The notes under the pieces: generated by a model
The model's database searches: none
The model's input: the letters and a program-made list of their open reading frames with translations, nothing else
What the model was told of the DNA's origin: nothing
In this document: positions 44,348-57,478 of the stretch, piece after piece
Numbering within the stretch: position 1 is the first letter of the stretch
How the letters are laid out: each line of letters opens with the position of its first letter
NCBI GenBank assembly: GCA_008694505.1
Contig: VZDJ01000594.1
Coordinates: forward strand, 12,856,026-12,920,025
Length of the DNA stretch: 64,000 nt
Reading direction: 5' to 3'
Source of the DNA: Cyanoderma ruficeps
Lineage: Eukaryota; Chordata; Aves; Passeriformes; Timaliidae
Made by a program: the position numbers and the translations under genes

Positions 44348-47300
44348 GACATAAAAAAATTTAGTGTAGACTGTAGTCTTTCATGGAATAAGCTCCCCCT
44401 GTAAGGAAGTGCAGGACAAGTTGTCGGGACAGCCCTGCAGTCTAGGGTTTTATTTATATCATTGTTGCTGGGAGATTTGCAGAAAGTCATGCAGATGCTC
44501 TCCTCATGGAAACAAGCAGGCCAAGTTTGTGTCAGATTTCAGAGAAGGTCTGGATAAACCTCTCTGAGCCATGTCACCCTTGAACTCAGTCCTCCATGTG
44601 GAATAGCCCAAATTTCCACTTTGGTTTCTGTTCAAGGATAGGGTGTTTGAGACTCCAGCCTTCCAGCCTGCCCTACAACAACAACAACCCCCCTTCCCTG
44701 ACTCCCCTGCCTTCCCTACCTATGGCAGATTCTCTGGAGATGCCTACTGGCCTAATAAGATGTTCAGTGCCTTACCAGGGTCCTAAGCTCTGGTGTAAAG
44801 CAGAGCATGTTCCAGTGTAAGTGGACACTGCTCTCATTCAGACCCCGAAGTGCCATTCTGGTATGAAAGGGTAACTGAGATGTGTAATTGGAATCAGTCC
44901 CATTTGCCTAAAGAATGTGCAATTTTTGTGTTTAGAGCTGGAATTAATAAGAATGTCCACTCAGTGCAAACATGAGCAATTGTTTCCATTGGTTACCAGC
45001 AGCAGAGGAGGAAGGCAGCAGCTGGAAAGATGCCCTCCAAAAAGCTGTTAATGAAAAAGAAAGGTGAAAATGGAGGTCCTGTACTGGGATCCTTTTTCAT
45101 ACTGGCTGAGTTAAAGCAGAGCCTTCAAAGAAAAGGAGACTGTTTTACCCCAGGAAAATGTCTCAGGCCAGGAGCAGAATGAGGCTTGGACCAAATAGAC
45201 AAGAGGAGCTCTGTGAGCTACCAACTTGAGGGTCAATGAGAAGGTAGGATTCACCTGAGCTGGAGAAGATTCCTCTCTAGAACCACACAAAAGGCAACTA
45301 CAAGGAGAGAGAAAGGGAGACCCGTAGGTGTGACTCAGTTTCCTGAATGAGGAAGCTTTTTGAAATGCTTACAGTGCTGTATAAAAGTTAAAAGTTGCAC
45401 CTCCAGTCTTCCCAGACACTGAACCATCTTTCTCCCCTCCATTTCTATGTGTTTTATGTCTTCAAACAAACAATCTCTTCTACACCATAAACATTCATCA
45501 GCTGCCAGTATTGTAGGAAGGAAAAATGTTTTCTGTGCTTCTTTTCTGCTGATGGGTGAAGATGGCTTAACTGATGCTTTCTGGTATGTTTTTGGAGAAG
45601 GTGAAATTTTAGCACTATCTGAGCAATGAAGTCTTCCCCTCCTAGCAGAGACATGTATCCTGGCCAGCATTGCTCAGTTTAACCCATCAGCTTAAAATTC
45701 ATCCTGCACTTTGAAGTGAGTCATCCAAGTGGGGAACAGAAATCTCCAAGGTACGCAGGCTTCTCCCTGCCCGTGTAGAATAGTTCACCACAACCGTCCT
45801 TCAGTCACAGGGCCAGTCCAGGGCTGCGTGACTCAAACAATCAGGTTTCCATCTCCTGCCTTGGGAGACTAGTCCACTTTTAGGAAAGTTTTCCTCAAGT
45901 TAATTTTTCCTTTGCTAAGTCTTAACCCACTGGTCTTAATTCTCTATGTGTTGCATCAGCCTCCCTCCACCCTGGACCTCCCTGAATGACTGATCTTTCT
46001 TCTTGGATGATCTTCAGATATTTGCACATCATTATTTTTCTCTCCTGGTAAGAGGTCTTGTGGCCCATAGTAATGGTTTTGCGTCATAGTGTTTTGGGTC
46101 TTGTGTTTATCTGAAGCAATTTTCTTGTCTTCTTTTTAAGAAAAATAAGTCAGAAAATATAAATGGAAATCAAAATCAACTGGAGTCACTCACGAGTCAG
46201 GATGCCATCTGCCAAAATGTCTTCCAGGGTGCTTTTATTTATGGCTGACTTTCAAAACTGCAAATGAAGCAGCATAATGGAAATATTGGCACCACCTTAT
46301 CTTTTTTCTTCACTAACGTAGAGACAAGTGAACACACCAGGAATTCATGGGTGTGATGCTTTGACCCTGTGGGAGTTCAGCTGGAAATAAACAAACACCC
46401 TTTCATCATAACTTTCTTTCCTAGAACTTCCTTGGGTTCATTAGTAATTATCCTCCCATTATTTTATATGTCTAGAATGTCAGGCATCCCTAAAGACACT
46501 TATGTCCTTAACATAGTATCCATTTGTTTTTATACTAGGAGCAGCAAGTGCTACAGCAGAGAAGTCCCACGACCCATTTAGCAAATATCATCTCCTTGAC
46601 CAGGAAGATGCATTAACAAGAAGATGTAAAAATTTTGACAGGGTCAGTGAGGGAATTAACTATGCCCAGGGAAATGGTTAAACACCTATGGTTAGACACC
46701 TTCTAATATTGACTTCTCTCCAGTCCTTGCAAACAAGTTTGGATATCTAGTATCTTGGATACCTCTGATGTCTTGGACTACTTATGTCCCTTGTAGACAT
46801 ATAAAATTAGGGTAGAAAGAAACACTGAAATGTGAGAGCTGTACTTCGACTGTCCTCTGTAAAATGGACAATTAACAGCCATGAGTACTAAGAGGAGAAA
46901 ATCCTACAAGCATTCTGAAATGCTCATATACTTCTGACACCAAGGCCACAGAAGTAGCTGCATTAGACAGACTGAACTGTAGTTAATTTCATATTTTTTT
47001 CTTTCTGTTGGTCTTGTGACTTAAATCTTTTATACCCAAAAGGTGAAATTCCTGTACGAAATACTCCAGTCTTTCCTGTGGAGTGGATCATGGTGGCTAT
47101 TTTACCACCAACACTGAGGGTCCACAGAAGCTCTGAAGCCTGGTGCCTCTACAGCAATTAGAGGTTCATGATTTCCAGACGTGGTTCTGTGGATTTGTCC
47201 TAAGAAATCATGGCTGCAATAAAATAGTTCACCTCTGACAAGCTTCTCTTGGACACTTCTAGCAATCAGTGCCTTCTTTGGAAAACCCATAAAATAACCC

Positions 47301-48418
47301 ACAAACTGAAAGGGACGTCACTACTGTAGGAGGGATGGGGAGGTGGCAGTGAGCTGGAAATTGGTCAGGATCTGAGAGTTAATGATGTTGACAACTTGGA
47401 ATTTTCAGGAAGAAATTTTATCTTCATTTATCCCCATCGCCTGCAGTGGCCATACACATAGCATGACACTCCATGCCCCAACTGTTTAGACATTATTGCT
47501 TGCTGACTTTTTTTTTCCTGCAACATATTGCATTCTTTCTAAACATCTGTTTGCACAGAGAGATGTGTTGAAAAGACTGTGGTTATTCATTTAATCACAT
47601 TTTGACATGGCATCACTGAGTGATTATATTAGCAAAGCCGATGAGTTTTCTTTACAAAGGGAAGCCCCATGGAACAACATGAAACAGGCATTGTAATTTT
47701 GCTGGAACGAAAGAGGGGAAAAACTCAAACCCAAAAAAGCCCTTGCTCACGGCATGTCTCCACCCAGCAACGAAAGGCAAGCCAGAGATCTCTGAACAAG
47801 TCCTAATTAAGGCAGTAAGTTCACAGAGCAACAGGCAGTACCGGGAGGGGGGGACAGGCTGCCTGCTCTCAAAGTAGCATGGCTGGGTTCGTGTGCCTGA
47901 CGGTGTGAAACCCCATCGTTCCTTGTAAAAAACCCTATTGTTCCTTCGGAACAGATGTGACTGGGGCACAGCACTGGCCGATGGCAGCTGGACTTCTGCA
48001 CTCACATCAGATGGGGAGAGAAGCTGTGAGTTATGTCGTGATCCGGACTTCAAGAAACCTGTGCTCTGCTCCAGATCTGGCGCAACTGATTTACTATTTG
48101 TAAAAAAAAAAACAAACCAAAAAACCACAACTCAGCTGTGTGCAGTGCCAGCATGTATTCAGTACTTCAGTCTCCCCTCCCATGTAGAGGCAAGAGGGTG
48201 ATTTGAGGCAAACTCCTGAAGGTCTTGTACTGTGAGGATCTTCCAGCTAAAGGAAACGGGGAATGACTGCCATTAACAGCTCGTTTGATTGTATAATTGC
48301 CTATTCTTTGGGGTCTGCAGCCTTTCTTGTGGACTCCAAGGTCTGCATCTCTAGGAAGTATGATTTCAGAGCATTTTCCTACCATTACAGAGAGGGTCCA
48401 GAAGAAATCCTTAAGCTA
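44348..48418. other. Non-coding stretch, no gene recognised
   Basis: Ordinary single-copy sequence. A 22-nt minus-strand microexon-like segment lies at 45255-45276 (TGGTTCTAG acceptor, CAG/GTGAAT donor). The 47690-48070 part has about a dozen CpGs, dense for this window, with complex sequence that could be constrained. The minus-strand 158-codon frame at 47652-48128 crosses it but resembles no protein family. Confidence 0.55.
46539..46681 (+). other. Terminal-exon-like segment (unconfirmed)
   Basis: An acceptor-like CATTTGTTTTTATACTAG ends at 46538. One frame stays open for 46 codons to TAA at 46679-46681, with a hydrophilic composition that looks like real protein (EKSHDPFSKYHLLDQEDALT). 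A second frame is open for 25 codons. No donor and no nearby polyadenylation signal support it, and I recognise no family. Confidence 0.15.
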
Positions 48419-48470
48419 ACCCTCCTCTTTCTCTTTCTCTTCTTTTCTCTTCTCTTTTCTTTTCTCTTTT
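48419..48470 (-). repeat. Polypyrimidine tract (TTTCTC/TTTTC)
   Basis: Over 50 bases on the plus strand are pure C and T, in units of TCTTT and TTTTC. The minus strand is therefore polypurine. It is low-complexity, length-unstable and possibly triplex-forming. Confidence 0.9.
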
Positions 48471-51400
48471 GAGAAAAAGCACAGATTTAGAAGAGCTTTG
48501 TTTTTGCTGCTTTCACTGTGAATTTATTGCTCATGAAAGGAACTAGGCTGATAGCTCCAACAGCTTCCTTTCATTCTCAGAAGAGCAGCTACAGAGGGAG
48601 ACACTGGCGGCTCCCCCAGGGCCAGGCTCCAGCACTCGTGCAGAGAGTCAGCAGATGCCCATCTTCACCACAAAGTCAGCTCTCCTTCTGAGCTGGCAAG
48701 CTGGGCTGGGACAGCTGTGTCAATGCTGCGTGCCGTGGCACAGACAGGATCCTCTCTCCTGCAGTTGACACCAGGAGGGTTGAGGAGGGGGGCAGTGTTT
48801 TGTATGTGCTGAAATCTACTTTAAATCCAGTTCCTGGAGGGCAGATGGCCCTCCAGGGCCAAAATCTGAGACTCCATGAAGTTAAGACTCTCTTGAAAGC
48901 TTGTCCCCAATTCAACCATAAGTCCCTAAATTCTTTTGTCTTCTCTTCTTCTGAAGGAGAGGTAAATATGCTCTCTGAGAGCATTTCAGGCTAAAAACTA
49001 TGCCTCGTATAGTGCTAGAAGCGACACTAGATCATCTGCTGGTTTTCAGAACGAACTTCCTTCCCACTGCATCCCACTGACAATCCCAACAGAGATTAAT
49101 GGTACAGACAGATGTTCCCTCTGCCAACAGCTGTGCTCATGGGAGAAATCTCTTCCCCTTGTACTTGTCACACCTCTCCTGCTAAGAGCTTCTCCCATTG
49201 CATGTTCCCTTACTCATTTCAGCCACAAGGAGCTGGATTAGAAAACTAATTAAATAATGAGGTCTTGGCAATTTTGTTTCAATCAAATTGCAAAGAAGTT
49301 GGAGAACTTTTACACAAGCAGCCCTACTGCTGCGTGGTCCAAAATAGAGAATATGTGCACACAGCCTGGACACTTTTTCTTCTCTCAGGGGCTTATGCTT
49401 GAATAATGCAATGGATGCAGGTCCCTGGAAAGTGCATCAAGAGAAAGGTGCTGTGCTACCGATTGCTTTGTTTCTTCACTTCACTGGACTGCTCATTCCA
49501 GTCCTTCTCCCTTTTCAAGGCTGAATGGAAAGGTTTCCCATGAAGACTTGAAATGCTAACTTGATGTCCTTTAGGAGGTGGCTTCATAGTAATCCTGGAT
49601 TTCTATTTATTTATTAGATTTCCAGCAATGTAAGAGCTTTCAGGAGCAAGCTGAGATCACTAACTTGCAGCAGCATATCTGTGCAGTTGTTTTCTTTCTG
49701 GTGGAGTGTCCTGTGTGTGGAAGACAGACTGAGCAGGAGGGATCCTGTGTGCACACAAGGGTGCCCCAGGCAGCCTCATGGGTCATGCAGCTGTGACAGC
49801 AGGGAAGCATCTGTGAGCCAGTGGACAATGCTCACGGCAATGCAAACCCACCTGTCTGTACCTGACACAATGGTATTTCCTGTTCCTTTAGTCTGTGGGT
49901 CAAGCAGAAGTGTGACTATGCAGAGTCCCCTTAAAGGAGAGAAGCCACGTAAGTGAGCCAATACATGCTGGCTCATGGGATCTATTAAAAGTTATTCCTT
50001 TTCTTCTTTTCTTAGCATCCCAATCCTTCCTCTGTCACATGCCTTGACAAAATGGTGTTTCATGTGTCAAAGAGAAGCAATTATTCTATGCATATATTCA
50101 TCTTCAAGGACCGTTTGAGCCACTTGAGGTTTTCTCAAGGCTTTGAGGTAGCAATTGATATCTCAGAGAAGAGCTCCAGCTTGCAAACACAGTATTGGGC
50201 AAGTCAATATACTTGAATCTCTTGGATGCATGTCAGGAGCTCACTGCTTTGTGAGGCTTGGCTACAGCTCCCAAGCTCTCTCCCAGGGAATTCATCAGGA
50301 TCTCTCTCCTATGTGTCTGCAAGTTTATATTTTGCTTTGGCCTGAGCGTCCATACTGATATCATACTTGATTTTTTTATAAATCAACCACCTAGAGGTGA
50401 ATGGAGGAATCAGCAGTAAGCTAATTGCATCATTTAACTCCTCATCCTCCTCAGCTGTCAATCAGCTTTCTGCTTTTGTGACCCAGAGTTCAGTTGTCTC
50501 CAGGTTTATTTTGATTTTAATTTTTGTGCTAATTAAATTTGGATTCCAGGTTTTAAAAAAAGCAAAAATGGTACTGCCGAGGCTGGGAATCAAGAGTTAT
50601 ATTTTTGTTGTCTGAGTCCAGCCAGAGGGTAAATGATACCAACTTTGCTGTAGGCTTGAAAGACCAAAAAACAAAAAGGGAGAAAAAACACAAGATAGCT
50701 CGCAACTTGCAGTTTTCCTAACTTGTCTGTTTAATTTTTTGGAGGGGTTCTCCCTATACTCTCACACTTTGCAAGGTTTATTTAAATCAGCATATGTTTC
50801 CCCACATCTGTGTATCTTACCATAGACGTGCCAGCACAGCATATGTTCACATCACTGGTCTACTCTTTCTTTACGTGCATGCAAATATAACACTGGATGT
50901 GTAGGACACAGAACAGAAATGGGTGAGTATGACCAAGCTGCTCTTCTCTGGTATACCATGGAAGCAGTTAAAGGTGCTGAATAAGGTTTGGCCCAGCTGT
51001 GACATGTTCTATATGCACAAGATAAAGGTTAACTCCAAATGATCTCCCTGCAAAGGTGCCTGCTATCTTTCTTTTAGCTGGTCAGTTTTAGATATACAGT
51101 GGTCTTCCACTGTGTTAGAAGCTGCACAAGCCATAAAAAAGGGCAATTCCTGCACAAGAACTACCAGCCACACTAAAAAAAAGGAGAGGGAAGAAATAAT
51201 GTTAGAGGAGCTCTGAAATCACCAGCAAGTTGATTGGCTAAACAAAAGCTCCTGGCCACATGTTCTAGCTTTTTATCACACAACCTTCTTTCTCAGGATA
51301 CAAAAAATGGACATGCCTTTCCAAGAGCACATGGCAATCATATGAAGGCAAGACACCCTCCTCCAGACCTTGTTGTGTGACCTGGACCATGTTGGAGCCC

Positions 51401-51650
51401 TGGTTGCTACCAAGCAAAAGGATGATGTGAGCAGTCCCTAATCTGCCCCAGTGCAGAGTCAGCCAGCATTGCTCAAGCAGCTGATCCAGGTGGTGTGAGC
51501 TAATCCAGATGACTTTTGCTTGCAGCAAAGCTGACTGCCAGCAGAGCTCCAGGAGAGGTAATCTTTGGCTGGAGGGCTGTGCCAAGCATCTGCAAGCTGT
51601 AATGGCTTCAAACCAGCACAGCCACTTGCTGGCTGAACATCTGCTGGTAG
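48471..51650. other. Non-coding stretch with an AT-rich block
   Basis: No gene is recognised. A compact acceptor-like CTTCTCTTCTTCTGAAG near 48956 is only five bases before a GAG/GTAAAT donor-like site, too close for an exon. A TGG/GTGAGTA donor-like site lies at 50923. The block 50410-50600 (TAATTGCATCA, TAATTAAATTTGG words) is complex and AT-rich, as conserved enhancers often are. A 32-nt segment at 51526-51557 lies between CTTTTGCTTGCAG and GAG/GTAATC. Confidence 0.55.
49892..49948 (+). other. Candidate exon, 57 nt (unconfirmed)
   Basis: The acceptor-like GGTATTTCCTGTTCCTTTAG ends at 49891 and is very strong. The donor CAC/GTAAGTG at 49948/49949 is good except for C at -1. The 57 bases are divisible by three and only one frame is open. 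It reads CGSSRSVTMQSPLKGEKP, hydrophilic and unbiased. I know no matching protein. It is one of the better splice-bounded segments on the plus strand but stands alone. Confidence 0.22.
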
Positions 51651-51660
51651 CTATTTATAA
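51651..51660 (+). promoter_or_regulatory. MEF2-type site / TATA-like element (CTATTTATAA)
   Basis: CTATTTATAA matches the MEF2 consensus exactly and continues as TTATAAAGG, which also resembles a TATA box. A CATCTG E-box lies about ten bases upstream. E-box plus MEF2 pairs are typical of muscle enhancers, but both motifs are short. Confidence 0.2.
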
Positions 51661-54600
51661 AGGCTAATACATACATTGGCATGGTCATGTGCCTGGCTGC
51701 ACACAACACCAGGCTCCACCTGCTCCTGGAACTGGGCTTGTCTCTCCCCTTCTTCCCTTTATTCTCCACAGCCTTCACAGTCAGCTTTGCTGTGTGAAAA
51801 CCACTGGTTCAGCTCAAGGTGGGGTGGTATAGAGTAGGGAGAGGAGCAAGGAGAGGCTTGCACTGGGGCATTTCTCACCCTGTTCTCTCTCTCCTCATGT
51901 GGTTCACGTGTACTCACATGGTCTTTGGTGAGGCCACGGGCCAGGGGCAGGGAGAGTCTCAGATGGATCCGATCACTGGAGCAGGATTCTGTGGGAAGCT
52001 TTGTGTTCAGTTGCAGGATGCTCCTCTTAGATAATTGCTCAAGCTCCGGCCAAGTCCCTATCTGCAGGGAGCTGCACTTCCAGTCCATAACACCTTGGCA
52101 TTATTCTGCTCTCATGAGTCAAACCATCGAGCAAGTCAGGACTGAAGAAACATGGAAAGAATTATCTTTATAGATCAGCTTGTTCAATAGCTCCAGCTTC
52201 CCTGACTTTTCCTTGCGGGATATTTTCCTTTCAAAATGATGAAGATTATTAGGCCTGTGGGCAAGTCATGATGGCTCTCTTTAGAAAGGGCTGGGAGTGA
52301 TGGATGACTTTTCTCTGTCTTCCTCCACCTCCAAATTAATAACGGTACACTATAATTTGTCTCCCTGGATCCTTTTCCCAGTCTTAGCTAGATCTCAAGA
52401 AAATGTATTTGCACTAGGAAAAAAGGCAAGTTCTTCCCAAAATGAGGGAACCTAAAGAAAAATGATAATAAAATATTATCTGTTACTGACTGGTCCTGCC
52501 AGGCAGAATAATTGACCACAGTTGGGGTCCAAACTCTTCAGGAAGGAGTTAATCAGAACAGTGTCTTGGAATCTTGGGATATTTTAGAAGAAAAAGACTG
52601 TTCATGCAAGAAGGAGGCTGGACAGGAGCTGGTTGTTGGATGGTAGCAACACATGGATCACATAGCGTTAAGCTTGCATCACTCTTTCCATTATAAATCC
52701 TGAGCCCGTCTGGGCTCCAAACTATCAGCTCAAAGATGAGCAATATTTATTTTCAAATATTGTGCAAAATACTTTCAGTCTTTTTGGAATCCCAGGGTGA
52801 TGGAGAAGGCAAAGCATGCTGGATGATTTCTTCTTTTGCAGAGCGTCCAAACTGTTTTGTTGCTGAAGTTCCAGACCAAAATGGTCTTAATTTTAAGCAA
52901 ATATTTATTCTTTCTTCAGTCGGGAGGGGTGAGGCAGAAATAAAAGCATCAGTGTTTGACCTCTAGCAAGCAAGTTCAGGCTGTGCAAAAACTGCATGTG
53001 GTAGATATACCAGATTCCAAAATGAAGCAAAGGAAGAAAGCTAGGGGAGTATTCTGTCGTGGCCTGGAGTTCAAACTAACAGCAGCATTACTTTGTAGGA
53101 ACTTTTAAAAGACACCTACAGCTGGTGCCTGATCTTTGTAAGGGTGCAGGAAATGACACCCACCATCTAATTCTGATGTTATTGAACTGGGCAATTTACA
53201 TGAGTCTCAGGACAAGGAGTCAGTAGAAGTCCAAAGTTGACAGGCTAATGAAGAGCATGAAGGAAAGGAATTCCTCACCCCTTCTGTGTTCTTTCGCAAA
53301 AACAATCATTAAGAGCAAATAATTACCCAGCAACACCCAAGGAAGGTGGTCCCTTGCAAAGTATTTGTAATATAAGTATTAAAGGTATGATTACTTCAGA
53401 AGATTCAGGCATTTTTAGACTCTCCAGTGAGGACACCCACCTTCTAAGGAAGTGGTTGCTGATGCTAACTCAGACTTGGAACTGTGTTACTATCCTGCTT
53501 TTTAAAATTCCCCACTGCCTTCGGATTTGAATATGCCATTTTATGTCCCTATTTGCTGTGGAAGACCAGGAGAAAAGCTGGTCCTACACACCACAGAATA
53601 GAATTTCTCTTGGAGCTGTTGTTATTTCCAGAAGTTTTGCCATAGTTTGTGGTGTTTGCACATAAAAAGATCAAACCACAAGCTTATTTGAAATGTGTGG
53701 GGTGATCTTCATGTTCCTCTGAGTACTTGTTGTTTCTGATGACCAGTTTGAGTAGGAGCAGCAGGCAATTTTGTCCTTACTCTTATTCAATCCCTCTACT
53801 ACCTGGTATTGTGCAGCTGTTGATTATTACTACAGCTGGGTCCCCAGACTCTGGAACTCATTGCGGGCCTCAAGTTTTGTATTAACACCTGGCTGCAGCG
53901 AGCAGCAACCTGATTTTTACTCAGACAACATCTGAGCAGCTACAGTTTACAGAAATGTGACAGAAAGGTGGTTAATGCCCGCATTTCTCCAACCCAAGGA
54001 ATGACCACTAGAATAATGCACAATTTCTTTTCAATTCAGAAGGCTTCTCTTTGGAGTCATGGTGGCATTTTGGCCATTTTCCAAGGAGCCACAGAGAACT
54101 GAAGACACTGCCCAGGTCTGTATCTATTTCCCAGGAAAAACGGGACAATCTGAAAGCATTAGAGTGGTTCAAGGTCATTAGGCCTAATCTGGGAGCTTGC
54201 ACTAGCTCTTCTTACTAGCTGAGGCAACATGAAGGTTTTACACTTGAGCAAAATTCTTCACTGTCATTACACCCTGGACCTACACAAACAATTCTGCTGT
54301 CTGACTCCATTCAACTTTGGAAACTTTCTACAGACTAGAACAGATTTGGATCACACCAAGAAAGCCTTCCACTGGAGCTTGATTCAAGTCCATTGGTTCA
54401 GGTTTCGGTCTCAGCTGAGATTTTACGCCTCAGGCAGTGTCTTACATGTGGAGCAGCAGATCTTGCAGGCAGCAGCTGGCCTGTGCTAATCATCAGAATC
54501 TACTGACACAAACCTCAGTATAACACCCTTGGCTGATGTGATCTATCTGTTTATAATGCAGTGGTGATAAAAACAAAGGCATTGTCTTTTGGGGAACTTC

Positions 54601-57478
54601 TCAATGATAGTTCTTGCTCTTGATTGCATAATTCATGTGATCTCAGAAAGAAATGTAAATTAAATATATCAAAAGATTAATTTGTAAATAATAATATATT
54701 TCAGAGACTGTATTTATAGAGAAAGCACTCATTCCATTAAGAGGAAAAAGCCCTCATTCATTTCTGCCCTCTTTTCCACAAAAGTAAATTGTTTACTGTT
54801 TGCTTTCATTTACTGAATTACTTTCATTTACAACAAGGATCTTTGACATCCCAAGCCCCCTATCTGTCTCTTCCTCTTTTTCCTTAAAAACACAAATGCT
54901 CTTCTGCATTAAAAGACAGCGTACAACACTAAAGGCACAGAGTAGAGCCAGCAATTTTTGACCCAAGCTTTCTGTGGCATCACATGTCCTTGTTGCAGTT
55001 TGTGCTACAGAACCACTGAATAGTAGACCCACTTTTTTTTTTTTTTTTTGGTAGGAAGTGTGAGCTGGAGTGTTACAGTAGGCAGCTGACACAGGACAGG
55101 ATCTGCAGAAATGATAAAGCCACTGCAGTTCTAATCAGTGCTGCAGCCTGGGTTTAACCTCTGAGCTCCCTCTGAGCTTTTGTTTCGTTGCTATCAGTTA
55201 GTATGATTCATTTGGGTTTTCAACTCAGATTCAGCAGACCAAATTTAATCAAACAGCTTTTTCCTCCTTGATTAGAGAAGCAAAGTGTAGACAACACTTT
55301 GCATGAGATACTGTAGGACCAGAGAGCTAAAAAAAGCCTCTGAATCTGGGGTTTTTATCGTGTCAAAGGGAAGATGAATTACTCTAATTTATATCTTAGG
55401 AATTGCTGCCTATCTTTATGAGGGAGAGAGGTGGTGGCAGCACACAAATGTGCCCTGATACCACGTTTTCCTTACATAGAGTGTTAGAAAGTACATTTTG
55501 GAGAGGGTGGTGTTTTAGTTTTTAGGGGAAAGAATATTTTGGAAGCATGTAGACTTGGTTCTTTCTCTTTAAGATACCAGTATCAGAATTCCAGTCCCTT
55601 ACTGAACAGTTTCCCATAATCCCACTGGGAAAGAACAATGTCCTTAGTGGGAAGTTTTCCCCTTAGAGTTTCTTCTTCTTTCCTAGACCATCTTCTCTTC
55701 TGAGCTGAGAAGACAGCAGCAAAATCTTTGGGGGCATAGAGTTCAACACTCATGATTCCAGCTTCTTATTTCTCACCACTGCAGGAGCTGGGACAACAGG
55801 CTGCAACATCCAGCAATTAAAGAAAAATAAATGTGGGATCAGTCTTAAGATGGTCACATACTCTGTGTTACACAGACTACTGCCAGGATCTGCAAATATT
55901 TGTGTGATCAGGCTCCACAGGGTTTAGAGCAGTAAGGACTGAGTTGCTTTCCCACAACCCCCCTTCTCCCTCCCTCTCTATTACTCCTCCACCCCTGCTG
56001 TTTCCCAATCCTCCCAGGTTTCAGGATAAGATACAAAAAAATTTATTATTCAGTCAAAACTCTTGGGTGACCTTGGAGGTATAAATGTCTGGCCAAATGA
56101 CATCCTAGCATTTGCTCAAGCACACCCTTCCCTATTCCACATCTCCTGTAGATCCTGTGGGTTCAGTTATGCTTTTAATTTTATTATGTTTTCTCTCCCC
56201 CTTCACCCTAGAGCAATTAAGTTAATTTTTTTTCCTTTCAAGGCTTGTGTCAATGAACAGTCAAAGAGTGAGACATGAACCTGCGTAGAGGAACCTTTGG
56301 CAAAACCTTTGAATGCTGTGCATCTGTGTGAGAAGAGAAATGTCAGGAGCAGTTAGCAAAAAATGAATAGCCCTGATCCAACCCTGTGACTCTTCTCCTG
56401 CCAAGTTCTCCAGCGCTCACTGGCTGATCCAGCACAGCTTTGACAAGGCTCTCTGTTAAAGATTTCTTCCCTCTGTTTACCTGCTGTCCAGCTTAATTGG
56501 GAAACTTTGAGTTCAATAGGAAATGGTCAGTAAGTCTCCAGGTCACGCTAGCAACAGCAGGCTAGAGTCAAAACAAATCCAGGCCTAGTAGCACAAGGAG
56601 ATCCTGATCCAGGAGAGACTGGGGAGGCAGGGGGAAAGTCACTGCTCTGAGCTTTCTCTGAGCTGCACTGTCTGTTGGATGGAGCTGTGCCTCCCTGCAG
56701 CAAGGACAGCACCCGGCACTGGGAATGGTGAAAGCAAACTCCCTTCCAGAGTGCAATGACCACTGTCCTGTCTCCCTCCCTGGAGCTGACTGTCATATCC
56801 ATGGACAGTTTCACCACTCTTCAGTCCCACTGCAGGAAACCGAGCAGCTTTGCCAAGCCATGTCCTGCCTCATCTGTAATATCCCTTCTTTGTTCATCCT
56901 CTCCTGTGACCTGACTTTTGCCAGTTGTTCCCAGCTAACTGGACTCAATGCCATCAGTGTACAGCTCAGCCTGCATTCAGCTGCCATTTCCTTCCACATC
57001 TGACAGCCCAGCTGCTGATTTACTAATGCCAGCCAAAATATGAGATTTTGGGGGAGAAAGAACATGCATGTACATACACATTTTAGGTGAACTGATTGTC
57101 CTGGGTCTTTTTCAGACACTTAACTGAACATGTCTTTTACTTCCTCCAAGAGACTCATGCTGGCCTACCACTCCAAAAAGGAGCACATTGCTGATTTTTA
57201 GTTGGGATGGAGCAATGGCAGAGTAGTCAAAGTGTAACAAGGATTTCACATGTGGAAAGAAAGAAGCTGCTCAGTCTGTGACGACCTTCTGGTACAGGAG
57301 AAGCAGACAAGGTAATAAAGTTTCCCTCTGTCTTCCACCTCCACTTGAATATTCCTACTTCCCTTTGTCACATCAAGCCACAGCTGCAGAGGGAGGCAGC
57401 AATGGCCAAGAGACTGTATTTTACCAACGCTTTATTCAAAGTTCTATTTTACAAAGCATTTAGGCACTCCAGGCTTAC
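51661..57478. other. Non-coding stretch, no gene recognised
   Basis: No coding region is recognised. A strong acceptor-like GATTTCTTCTTTTGCAG at 52841 is followed by a 41-codon open frame to TAG at 52966 with an AATAAA-containing GAAATAAAAGC inside it. A T-run lies at 55033-55049. The AT-rich but complex stretch 54590-54740 may be a conserved element. A minus-strand CAG/GTAAAC donor-like site lies near 56477 without a good acceptor. Confidence 0.58.

Noticed and set aside
45364..45390. TGCTTACAGTGCTGTATA, reminiscent of a miR-17-family word
   Set aside because: The seed AAAGTGC is absent and no complementary arm is found within 80 bp.
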